Source: Selaginella moellendorffii
Lineage: Eukaryota > Streptophyta > Lycopodiopsida > Selaginellales > Selaginellaceae
DNA: 64,000 nucleotides
Direction: 5' to 3'
Assembly (NCBI RefSeq): GCF_000143415.4
Contig: NW_003314285.1
Span: 1,928,755 to 1,992,754 of the forward strand
Of this stretch, positions 43,754 to 53,590 are shown in pieces. A program made the position numbers and the translations under genes. The number at the start of each line of letters is the position of its first letter. Position 1 is the first letter of the stretch. A model generated the notes under the pieces. It was not told the DNA's origin, did not search any database, and was given only the letters and a program-made list of their open reading frames with translations.

Positions 43754-44682
43754 TGTCGCGAATGTGACTTCAGGTATCGAAAGATACTTGTCGGCTAGTA
43801 CTTACGAACTCTCTCTCCTTACTGCCACGACGGCAGGAGGTCGGTACTGCTGGTTCCCTTTATGGTCTCCGCCCAAGCTAGTTGAGAAACTGGTCAGCAC
43901 ATGTGCACTTAGACCGGAAGGGCACTAAGGAAGGAAATCCTAAGTTGTCATTAAGCCAAGCATACTTAACACGGTGATGAGAAACTTATGATGTTGACTT
44001 GCACTTGCTAGTGTTGGGAACCCCTGCGATATTGAGACTAGTCCCTCAATATTCACTAGATGATAGCTTACCGTGTTTGCCAAACACCTTCGCTATCACA
44101 CCCTTTGTGTTAGTCTCGTTTCAGTCCCAAATGCTATTTATGGAAAGTGTCTAGATTCACTCATTTGGCATATCTACGGAATGTAAAGGTCAGCTTGAAC
44201 ACAATGGTGTTCGTCCCGTGTCCAAATTCGCAATCTAAGGCTATTCCATATTTAGTAATTTTTAAACTTGTCCCAGAGACTAACTCCTGGTACTAAGGGA
44301 GGCTTGGGGTGAAAGCCCAAAGCGTGTGTCCCTCAAGGGGGGGGGGGGGGGGGCTGTGGGGGGTTCCAAATGTATAGTAGGGATAGTGGTTGGAATGCAT
44401 GTCCGACCACCTGAGACATTAGTTTGGCTCCCGCTGGGCTGTGTCGCTCCTTGTTCTGCGTCCGGCTTGGGTCTAAGCCCAAGCTCCACGCTGCTCTAGT
44501 CGGTGGAGTACCCTCCTCCTCGCGTTAGGCCACCGGTATGCCAAAATTGTGCCAGACTTCGTCTGACACCATTTTGCGTGTAGGTGCTGGATACGGGGAG
44601 CTAGTGCTCGTGGGATTGTACCGGACCCTCGTTTCGTAGCGCAACGAGCTTGGAGTTCGGCTCCAAATTCAGGTGCGCTACA
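43754..44682 (+). repeat. 3' LTR of the chromovirus
   Basis: 929 bp, TG...CA ends, followed by target duplication GTCGT. Shares both ends and several internal blocks with the 1.14 kb LTRs at 756 and 6887. Confidence 0.92.
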
Positions 44683-44744
44683 GTCGTAGACTAAAGGATC
44701 CCTGAAAGCATGACCAAAATGACAGGGAGTTCATCAGATGGGAC

Positions 44745-45083
44745 CGAGTCTAAGATCGAGTCCAAGACCGACTCTAAGACCAAGTTCGAGATAGAGTCCG
44801 GGATCGAGTTCGAGGCCGACTCGGAGACCGAGTTCAAGACCGAGTTCGACACTGAGTTCTAGATAGAGTCTGAGATCTGAGATCGGGTCTGAGGTAGTTC
44901 GAGACAGAGTCCGAGTCTGAGGTAATTCGAGATAGAGTCCGAGATCTAAGATCGGGTCCAAGACCGAGTCCAAGGTCGAGTCCGAAGTCGAGTCCGAGAT
45001 CGGGTTCGAGATCAAGTCTGAGATCGAGTCTGAGACCAAGTTTGAAGTCAGGTCCGAGATCGAGTCCAAGACCGAGTCCGAGT
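44745..45083 (+). repeat. 12-bp-period minisatellite (GAGTCCGAGATC)
   Basis: About 340 bp of degenerate tandem GAGTCC/GAGATC hexamer pairs. It lies between the chromovirus and the right LTR-like repeat of the older element. Confidence 0.85.
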
Positions 45084-45331
45084 ACTTCTCCCGGGGGGGG
45101 GGGACTGCAGGGGGTTCCAAATATATAGTAGGGATAGTGAGGTCCAAGAACCAATCTTGAAAGAACTCTCTAGTAGTGCTTCCAAACTAACTTGAGGTAG
45201 AAACTAGGGTTGAGGGGCCTTGGGTGGGAGTGAGCATGGACTCGGGTGGTGCCAGAGGGGAAGTGTTCAAGAGCAGCTCCCACTCCCGAAAGGGAAATCA
45301 ATTGTAGTGCTCCCAGCTCATGTGGAGTGGT

Positions 45332-45777
45332 GCCCCACTTGAGTACCTTGTGGCTCATTAGTCCTCACCCTTCCTAGGGGCTTGGACTTTCCCTTCGGGA
45401 TGGAAGTTCGGGGGGGGGGGGGTAGAGGTACCCATACCAGGCCATTAGGCCATGGTGTTTCGCCCCGGTGTCCCGAAGCAAGTGTTGCACCTAAGGTTTG
45501 GGATTTAGAAGATCCTATGATCAAGTCTTGTTGTACCAAGGGATGTTAAGAACCTGGAGGCTTGGTATGTTTGGCTGCTTATGCCTGCGAGGAGTGTAGC
45601 CGAACCTTAAGTCTAGTCTAACCTGAGAAGGGGGATTGGGAGAGATTTGGGAATCCGTGGATGAATGGCTAACGCTCCGTTGCTCGTGCAGTAGCTGAAA
45701 CCAAGTAGGACCAAGTAGGAGCTGGTACAGTAGGTAAGAACCTTGGCGAGGGAACTTAGCAAAAGCCAAGGCAGTGG
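45332..45777 (+). repeat. Right LTR-like repeat of the older element
   Basis: Homologous over its length to 35484-35934 in the same orientation, so the chromovirus at 37524 probably sits between the LTRs of a decayed, internally deleted element. Confidence 0.6.
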
Positions 45778-46100
45778 TGGTTTGATAGACGAGGTAAGCT
45801 GGCAAATTGGAAAGGAAAAATTTGTAGTTTACATAATAATGAAGTAATTACAATATGATCACCTTCTAGTAACATCTAAGAACCATGTAGATATGCATGA
45901 AGTTTTTCAAAACCCCAATGTGCTACTAAACACTTCTTTTTTGTTGTGGAGTAGTTCACCTCCACTAGTTATAATATACGATTTATATATGCAATAGGAT
46001 GGCATTGACCAAACACACTCGGGCTCTCTTGCATTAATATACATCCAAAACCAATATTAGAAGCATTTACATGCAAAATGAAATGTCAAGTATAATCAAG
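45778..46100. other. AT-rich, nothing recognised
   Basis: No coding frame or border identified. Confidence 0.5.
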
Positions 46101-48300
46101 ATATGCTAAAATAGGAGGAGTCGTCAATAACTCTTGAGATCCATAAACGTTAATTTATAATCCACAGACCATATGAAAGATGATGTTGACAACTTTAGCA
46201 ACACTCGTAATGATGCACAACAAAACAACCGAGATACTGCATCTTGCCTAAGAAGCATTATATATCATTCACACACTTTAAAATAAGGAACTTTAGAATA
46301 ACCACAAGTTTGTCAAAATTAATTTGCAAACCCTCACAAGAAATACAATACCCAAAATAAGTCGCGTCTTTAGACCTAAATATGCACTTTGAGTGCTTCA
46401 GCTTTAAACCAACTTTCCATAGTCGATGTAACACCTTATGAACATCATAAACATGCTCTTCCCACATACCCTCCAAGTGGATCAAAACATCATTAATGAA
46501 GTCAGCAATCACATTAGGCATATTACAAAGAACCTCATCCATCATTTACTGGAAAGTTGCTAAAAAAACCAAATGGCATCACTAAAAACTTGTATAAACC
46601 AAATAATATATAAAAAATAGTCTTAAGAATATCTTCTTTAGCCATCGGTACTTGTCAATAACTAAAAGCAAGATTTAATTTGGTGAATTAACAACTTCTC
46701 TTTAGACAATTTAAAAGATTAGTAGTGTGAGGAAGAGGATAGACATCCAGGATTGTCACTTTGTTTAACAGATGATAATCGATTTAGAAACAAATACTCT
46801 CATCAACCTTCATCATAAGATGAGGTTTACATGCCCAAGGATTTCACAACTTTTGAATAACACCTTTTTCTAATATCTTCTTAATGTTTACATGTAAAAT
46901 TTTAATTTTTTTGGGTGATCGACGACACAAAAGAACCTTAATTGGACGAGCATCCTCAATTGGAATAGGATGATAAGTTACAATCTTGGCCTCAGACGAC
47001 AGGTCAAATTTAAAGAGATCGGCATACTCCTTCATGAGGTAGTAAACCACTACAACATAAAGACTATTGGAAGGATCAGAAAAGGGAAGAGAAGAACAAA
47101 ATAGAAACATAAGAGGAAGTAATAAGGAGACAAAGTGATGGAAGCAGAAGTAAAACTAGATGGACAAAAAGGAATATAAATAAAAGGAATGGAAAAAATA
47201 AAAGGAATTATAGATAAACTTCAAAGTCACACTTGGCATAATTGCGCCACAACAATCTATACCAAGGATGAGGTTAAAAGATTAATTTGGCACCACCCAC
47301 AATGACTGCAACTCAAGCTTGAAATTGCCCACATATACAACTAAGTATACCTCATCCTGTGCACATATATACGTACGGCCATTGTTATAAAGAATGAAAA
47401 TTGGCTCTACCACACAATGTAAATATAAATGGCAATATGTGGCAATAGGTTAAGCAATAGAAGATAACTCAAACCTAAATCAACTAACACATAGAGAATA
47501 ATAAAAGACTTTTTGTTATAAAAACAAGCTTAGATGAACTAGTGCCAAGTGAGCCCCTTGATGATACTCCTGAAAGAAAGATAAAATGGTCACTAACTTA
47601 TTCGAGTAAAGTCCTTTTGTTACTCGCATGACTCTTCATTTCCCAGATGCAACTCGGTGTCCAGCCTTTCCACTGTAACAACACCAATAGAACATTGTTA
47701 ATGCCAAGGTCTTCATTCGGGAAATGGAGGTCACCAATCCAAAAAATGCCGACAACGCTGATAAGTGTGACTAACTTTATCATATGCCCAACAATAAACA
47801 TTATGGCTACGTCCTCACCCTTGTCCTTGAACTCAAGCAGTAGCATCAACCTCCATTAGAACAGAACCATCTCCCATAGGAAGTGGAGCTAAAGGACGTG
47901 CAACAAGAAGTGGAAGAAATAATGTTTTATAATGTTGTGCCAAATAAAAGGTATTATCAAGGGTGGCTGAAGCAAGTGCATACACAAGTCCTATAAGATC
48001 TTAACAAAGTGTTGGCCACAACATTCCCAACTTAATTTACTTTAATATATTTGGTTTTGCACAAAGCAAGAGGCTTTAGAAACAAAAGCCAAATTGCATC
48101 ATGGACTTATATGTCCCTTGACAAAGACGATGTAATTGTTGAAAAGCATCATCACAATCGTTAACATATCCAATTGTGCCCTTGAAGACATCCGGGAGAA
48201 TGCTCAAATTCTCACGAGTGACTGCACTCAAACCATTGTACCATTGTAGTGCTGTCCCTTGGAGACACATGGGAAACTCACGGCCCGAGTTCTTCTGTAG
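46101..48300 (-). pseudogene. Decayed Ty3/gypsy retrotransposon relic
   Basis: On the minus strand, from high to low coordinates: a gag capsid-like piece (48270-48076, LQGTALQWYNGL), a CCHC-like knuckle with one Cys lost (about 47800-47745), the start of RT (about 47000-46844, DARPIKVLLCRRSP-like), and the RT palm (46545-46258). The palm contains MPNVIADFINDVLIHLEG, where the family has a Tyr-Ile/Leu-Asp-Asp core, and SKCIFRSKDATYFGYCIS. Order and orientation match one old element; frames are broken throughout. No LTRs recognised. Confidence 0.75.
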
Positions 48301-48639
48301 GAATCTTGGGGATGATATGTACTATTAGTTCGATCACTTTACGGTGATTGCTATATATCATTCTTGGAATAATGCAGGAGGAGCTATACCACACACCATG
48401 AATGTTTCTATCAACTAAGTTTAATTGTTCAATTGCAACTATATAGCATTGAGAAATTACATTAACTGTTGCTCCATAGTCAAAGGAGGAGGAGATTACT
48501 ACTCTGCCATGAAGATGAACGAAAAGAAAAGTGCAAAAGAGAAGTTGAGAAAAGTTATAAAAAAAATTGAAGATTTAAACAATGCAAAAGCTAAATCTAA
48601 ACCAAAATCCCAAATCCTAACACTCCTCAAGGACAATTA

Positions 48640-48880
48640 AAATTACCCTTCATCTCCACCAATATGAGTGTATGGAATATGAAAAGAGAATACAGAAATG
48701 TGCATATCAATTAACCCAAAGACCCTAATTTATTGTAATGCACCCCCCTTTAAACTAATTGGAAGAGGGGCAATTGTTGATAAAAGAGCCTTTAATAGTT
48801 ATTTTATTCCCATTTATCCAAGGATTCACGATGACAATATATTTAAATTTCATTCTATGATCACATGTGTTACACTCACC
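48640..48880 (-). repeat. Dispersed AT-rich repeat copy
   Basis: Reverse complement matches about 600-720 and 8340-8470 (AAATGGGAATAAAATA, CAATTGCCCCTCTTCCAATTAGTTTAAA). Confidence 0.5.
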
Positions 48881-49530
48881 CCCCCTTTCAGAGATATTAA
48901 TCTCTTCCATATTTCCATATTGAATATACCAATCCTTCCATTGTGTAGATTAGTTATTCCATGTAGTATATCTAAATCTCATCTTATGATCACATGTGCT
49001 ACACTCACCGCCCCTTTCAAAGATGTTAATGTCTTCCATATTTCCACATTAAATCTATTAATCCTTCTATTGTATAGATTGGTTATTCCATGCTATTGTG
49101 GGGAATTAACACCTCCATTTTCACAATATCTATTGACTAACAACCCCTCCATTTCCACATTCCATGTAGTATATCTAAATCTCATCGTATGATCATAATG
49201 TGCTACACTCACCCCTTCTTTCAGAAATGTCAATGTCTTCTAGATTTTCACATTGAATTTACCAATCCTTCTATTATGTAGACTAGTTATTCCACAATAT
49301 CTATTGACTAACAACCCTTCCATTTCCACATTCTATACAGTATCTTTAAATCTCATTCTATGATCACACGTGCTACACTCAACTCCCCCCCCCTTTCAAA
49401 GATGTCAGTGTTTTCCATATTTCCACATTGAATCTACCAATCCTTTCAAAGATGTCAATGTTTTCCATATTTCCACATTAAATTTACCAATCTTTTCATT
49501 GTATAGACTAGCTATTCCATGTGTCTATTG
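48862..49530 (+). repeat. Diverged tandem repeat, four units
   Basis: Units starting near 48862, 48990, 49195 and 49365 share GATCACATGTGcTACACTCAC, CCCCTTTCAAAGATGT, TTCCATATTTCCACATT and GTGTAGAtTAGTTATTCC. Unit length varies (128-205 bp) because of an extra ATCTATTGACTAACAACCC segment in some. Confidence 0.7.
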
Positions 49531-50066
49531 ACTAATAACCCTCCATTTCCATATTGAATCTATCAATCCTTCTATTGTGTAGACTAGTGAGCTAATAACC
49601 CCTTCATTTCCACATTGAATCTATCAATTCTTCCATTGTGTAGATTAGTGAGGTAATTAGTCATCCATTTGTACTTTCGTTTGTGGATGCTTCACAAAAG
49701 AGGAAGGACATACACATAAATGCTTAATATATATAATTGTAAATTTAAGGGTAGGAATATACTTTGTTTAAGGGTATATTATATTTTTAAGTAGCCAATA
49801 ATTAATAGGAATCGAACCCATGCCATTTGTTTATTTACTATATATAACACACCCTATCTCTTTTTTAAACCATTTGGAAAAAGAGCAATTACTTGATTTA
49901 TCCCCCAAAGTTTTAAAGATCCATAGTGATAGTATATTCAAATTTCATCCCATGATCACACATTTATATATAGGAGCAAGTGGTCTAAATTGAAATCAAT
50001 TCGACGACTACCAAAATCTAACAATTATATAATATTAGTAGTTGTACATTTGAACTTCATATTATG
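49531..50066 (-). repeat. Dispersed AT-rich repeat copies, one with a tRNA B-box
   Basis: Minus-strand GGTTCGATTCC near 49815 is a perfect RNA polymerase III B-box. Flanks match the repeat split by the retrotransposon at 756-8028. 49963-50066 matches 34862-34975. Confidence 0.5.
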
Positions 50067-50210
50067 AAAATGCATATCTATATTTACTAGTAAATTGAAT
50101 GGACTTTTTATTATTAGATTCTTTAAAAAAATAACAGCTTGTTGTTGAAGCTTTTAATAACAAGAATATCCTTTTTCCATATATTCTTTGGTACTTTCCA
50201 CAAGAGTTCT

Positions 50211-51296
50211 CTAAATGACATAATCAGACCACGAGGAGATGAAAGAAGTGTGATCCATAGTCTCACTGGGAATGTCCTTAAGCTTGGTGGGCTTGAGCTT
50301 CCCTCCCACAAGCCTGGCCGGATTCCCCACAGCAGTTGTGTGTGGAGGAACCTCGATCAGCACGACCGACCCAGCTCCAATCTTGGCTCCCTCGCCAATC
50401 CTCACGGGCCCCAGGATGATCGCCCCGGCCCCGATCAACACCCCGTCACAAATCTTTGGGTGGCGATCACCACCCATGGCGCCAGTCCCGCCCAGCGTCA
50501 CATTGTGTAGGATAGAAACGTTGTTGCCAATGGTGGCGGTCTCGCCAACCACGAGCCCGGTAGCGTGGTCGAAGAGCACGCCTCGCCCAATCTTGGCGGC
50601 GGGATGGATGTCTACATGGAACACCTCGGACACCCGGCTCTGGAGCGCGAGAGCTAGCGACTGGCGTCCCTGGTTCCACAGCCGGTGTGAAACTCGGTGC
50701 GCCTGGCACGCCAGGAATCCTTTGAAGTTGAGCATGCAGTGCGAGAAGGAGACGCAGGCCGGATCGCGCTCGCGGACGGCGGCTATGTCGGCCCGGATCG
50801 TCTCCCTCATCTCCGCGTCCTCCATGAAAGTGTCGACGAACATGGTGAAGAGCTGCGTGCTGAGGAGCGTGGAGCTCGAGAGCTTGTTCCCCAGATGGAA
50901 TGCCAGAGCTCTCTCCAGGGATCTGTGCGCCAGGATGGTGGAGTAGAGGTAGCTGGCCAGCGCGGGCTCGGCCTCGGCGTCGCGGCGGGCCTCCTCGCGC
51001 ATTGTCAGCCAGATCTCGTCCACGCCGCCGGCGGCGCCGCCGTTGCTGGTGGCGATCATCGTGGCGCCATTGGAAGGGGGCGAGATCTTTCTAGGGTGAG
51101 AGGAAGAGGAATGAGAAGGAGCGAGGGAGCTATGGAGTTCTTGATGCTGCTCACCCATTTCCCTTTTGACGCTGCTCCCGGCAATCGGCGACGCCAGCGC
51201 CGCGCGGCGCGTGACAATCCGGCTCCCAGTCGTGGAGGAATCGGGGGAATCCTTGCGAGAAATGGGCGGCGTCACTGTGGCGGACGCTGCCGCCAT
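50211..51296 (-). CDS. SERAT: Serine acetyltransferase
   Basis: Intronless, 361 residues from the first ATG (upstream in-frame codons to 51380 lack ATG). It transfers acetyl from acetyl-CoA to serine, giving O-acetylserine, the carbon skeleton for cysteine. An N-terminal Ser/Ala-rich stretch of about 100 residues could be an organelle transit peptide. Then an alpha-helical domain (EIWLTMREEARRDAE) and a left-handed beta-helix of hexapeptide repeats follow. FDHATG (His about 244) holds the catalytic His/Asp pair, with GGTGAMGGDRHPKI after it. The C-terminus ends WSDYVI; the final Ile is the residue that docks into O-acetylserine thiol-lyase to form the cysteine synthase complex. Confidence 0.93.
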   Translation of the reverse strand: MAAASATVTPPISRKDSPDSSTTGSRIVTRRAALASPIAGSSVKREMGEQHQELHSSLAPSHSSSSHPRKISPPSNGATMIATSNGGAAGGVDEIWLTMREEARRDAEAEPALASYLYSTILAHRSLERALAFHLGNKLSSSTLLSTQLFTMFVDTFMEDAEMRETIRADIAAVRERDPACVSFSHCMLNFKGFLACQAHRVSHRLWNQGRQSLALALQSRVSEVFHVDIHPAAKIGRGVLFDHATGLVVGETATIGNNVSILHNVTLGGTGAMGGDRHPKICDGVLIGAGAIILGPVRIGEGAKIGAGSVVLIEVPPHTTAVGNPARLVGGKLKPTKLKDIPSETMDHTSFISSWSDYVI

Positions 51297-51411
51297 AGCG
51301 CGAGGGCTTGCGCAGGCTGATAATTGTGAGAAGACCTTAAAGGGCCACGTCTGCAGGCACACTTGGCAGTGACGTGTCAAACTTTCTCTCTTTTTTCAGC
51401 GAAGTGAAGCT
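51297..51411. promoter_or_regulatory. Short divergent promoter region
   Basis: 115 bp separate the start codons of SERAT (-) and the next gene (+), so they probably share a bidirectional promoter or have overlapping 5' leaders. Confidence 0.55.
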
Positions 51412-52831
51412 ATGGCGGCCACGAATGGGTGGGCGCTCTGCTTTGTCAACCCCAGCTCGATCGTGAAAGCGCGCAGAAGATTCTTGGCTCGTGCTGGCGA
51501 AGCAGCGGACGTTGACAGGGAGGAGCTCGCGGCAAAGGTAATGTCTAAGAAATCGATTGCAAGGCTCCAACTTCGATTGGATTGGATTGGATTGTTTATC
51601 GATAAAAAATGTAGCTCGCAGCTGCTCAAGCCGAAGCACAGATTTTGAGGAAGGAGCTAGCGAAGAGAAAGGAGGTGGATCTTGCCAAGCTAAAACCCGC
51701 GGTTCCTGATAAGCGAGTGGATGGAACTGGCTACCGCGAAACTCTTCTCAGTGTTCCAGGTGAGAAGAAAGCAAAAGAGTTTTGAGCTAAAGTTTCTTAA
51801 AGCTGGCGCTTTCAAGTGAACAGGGGAGGGAGAGAAGCCCGAGGAGTGGGGATTGACAGAAGCCAAATTGCAAGAAGAAGAGGAAGTGTTTGAAGAAGAT
51901 TCTCAAGAGAAAAAAGAAGAAGACGAGGGAAACGAGAATGCGACCGTTTACAGACGTCTTTTGATTGGTGTTGGATTGTCAGTTGTTGCAATCGGCCTTG
52001 CTTTTGTAAGTGTTTTTTTTCCTTCTCTCTTGCTGTAAAATGAAAGTTTTCTCTAGTTTCAGTTCAAGCCTCCACCGGGACTTATCAAGCCTCCAAAACC
52101 TTTGGTGTTTTATGTCTTGCGGATCTTGCAGCTCAAACAACAGCTCATAGACTTGGAAGCATCCACTTCAGGTTGATCTTTCATTTGATTTTTTTATTTT
52201 TTATTTTTTTTCCGTCTTGATGGTTCTTCGTTGTAGATACAAAGACAGTGCTTGCACAATTAGAGCAAATCTACAGATCAGCTGGTGACTGGAAAGATAA
52301 CTGTCTAAGGTACCAACATATCCATCACAAGTTGAATGGTATGTGTTCTTACTCTTGCTTGCTAAATTCCAGTGCTGCTGCTTGGCTTGATGGAGATGCT
52401 GCAGACAAGGCCTCGTCTCTAGCTTACTCCATCTATGATTATCTCCAGCAGGTATTTTCAACACTATTTTCTCGTCATCTCTGACTCTCTTGTCACGCCA
52501 CAACAGGCTCAGTACAACAATTACTTTGATGCTATTGGCCAACCTTCCGAGGCTGCCCAGTAAGCCAAAAGCTCGTTTTTTACGGTTTTTGTTTCATACC
52601 CAACTTTGGTTTTTGTTGCTCAGGCTTGAGTTTGTGCGATTCAGTCTGCAGTCCACAAAGGTGCTTTACTTTTTGCAAAAAAAAAAAAGAAGAAGAAGAA
52701 GAAAACTTGTAAACAAATTTTTTTATGATTTGTCACAGGCTGCCCGCGATCTTATTCAAGAGTTCCTGTCTTATGTGCCGACGGAGACACTGAGAGAGGC
52801 TCAAATGAATCAAAACGCTTTGCTGCAATAA
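51412..52831 (+). CDS. Unrecognised protein with one membrane segment, likely plastid or organelle
   Basis: Nine exons (51412-51537, 51615-51759, 51824-52005, 52063-52171, 52237-52309, 52373-52451, 52507-52559, 52624-52660, 52739-52831), all GT-AG and in phase, 298 residues. N-terminus rich in Ala, Arg and Ser (possible transit peptide); a Lys/Ala helix; an acidic stretch of Glu (about 100-125); one hydrophobic segment (LLIGVGLSVVAIGLAF, about 135-150); a Pro/Lys loop; then a helical C-terminal half with DTKTVLAQLEQIYRSAGDWKDN. I cannot name the family. A stromal or lumenal protein anchored to a plastid membrane would fit but is inference. Confidence 0.8.
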
Positions 52832-53590
52832 GTATAGAGCGGTAATTCCTTTTTTTTTTTCTTGAGCTTTCCTCTGTTGTGCTGTAGAAAAGATTACCAG
52901 AGTTGAGCGGAAGTGCTGTAAGCATATGGGGACAGTCGTTGGTGCCTCGAGTTGGCACGCATGTTTGAGGATGCCTCTACAGCAGGAGTCTGTCTCGCTT
53001 GAGCTAGCATTGCCTGTGGGCTAATTTATGGTTGTTTACTCCATAAACCAAACGCTTAATTGATGACGTGGCAGAGCTCTTGTTTGTGCAGAAAAACATG
53101 AGCAAACACAAAAATTTGAAACGTGTCTAGATTTTTCAATTATATTTGTGGAGTGTCCCAAATTAACACTATATCGTGAAAAAAAAAAAGTAAGAATAAA
53201 TTCATAATTTGAAATACACCTCTCAAAAGTTAGAACTTAAATAGTGGACAACTTGATAATGATATTGATGGATAACAAAGTGAAAAATTTATTCTTAAAG
53301 TGATACAAAGCAAGAACTAGACCAAGTATCTAAATTAATATTCATTCATTCATTTATTTTTTTTATATATTTTATCTTTTTTAATAAACATATAGATGTC
53401 ATCCTAAAAGAGGTTATTATTTGATAAGTAACAAATGAAATCTGTCCAAGAACTATAAAAATCAAACTGATACTGATGACAATGACCATAAGGATCAGTT
53501 TGTTAAAAAAAATGTGTTCATAATATTGAAGGTAAAATCACTTTTAGAACTGTTTTTCCACAAAATCTAATCAATACTTATCATCTGCAG
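52832..53590. other. AT-rich intergenic, no gene seen
   Basis: The first 150 bp are probably the 3' untranslated region of the preceding gene; the remainder is AT-rich with no supported frame. Confidence 0.5.

Larger units (their letters stand above)
37524..44682 (+). mobile_element. Ty3/gypsy chromovirus, full length but inactivated
   Basis: LTRs at 37524-38240 (717 bp) and 43754-44682 (929 bp) with TGTCGCG...GCTACA ends, flanked by a perfect 5-bp target duplication GTCGT (37519-37523 and 44683-44687). Primer site TGGTATCAGAG at 38243-38253; polypurine tract at 43741-43753. One gag-pol frame in gypsy order (gag, protease, RT, RNase H, integrase, chromodomain) fills the interior. The 5' LTR lacks about 210 bp present in the 3' LTR, so the two LTRs are no longer equal. 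It lies inside the older element bounded by 35484 and 45777. Confidence 0.93.

Noticed and set aside
50697-51320. 207-codon plus-strand frame opposite SERAT
   Set aside because: Shadow of the serine acetyltransferase frame.
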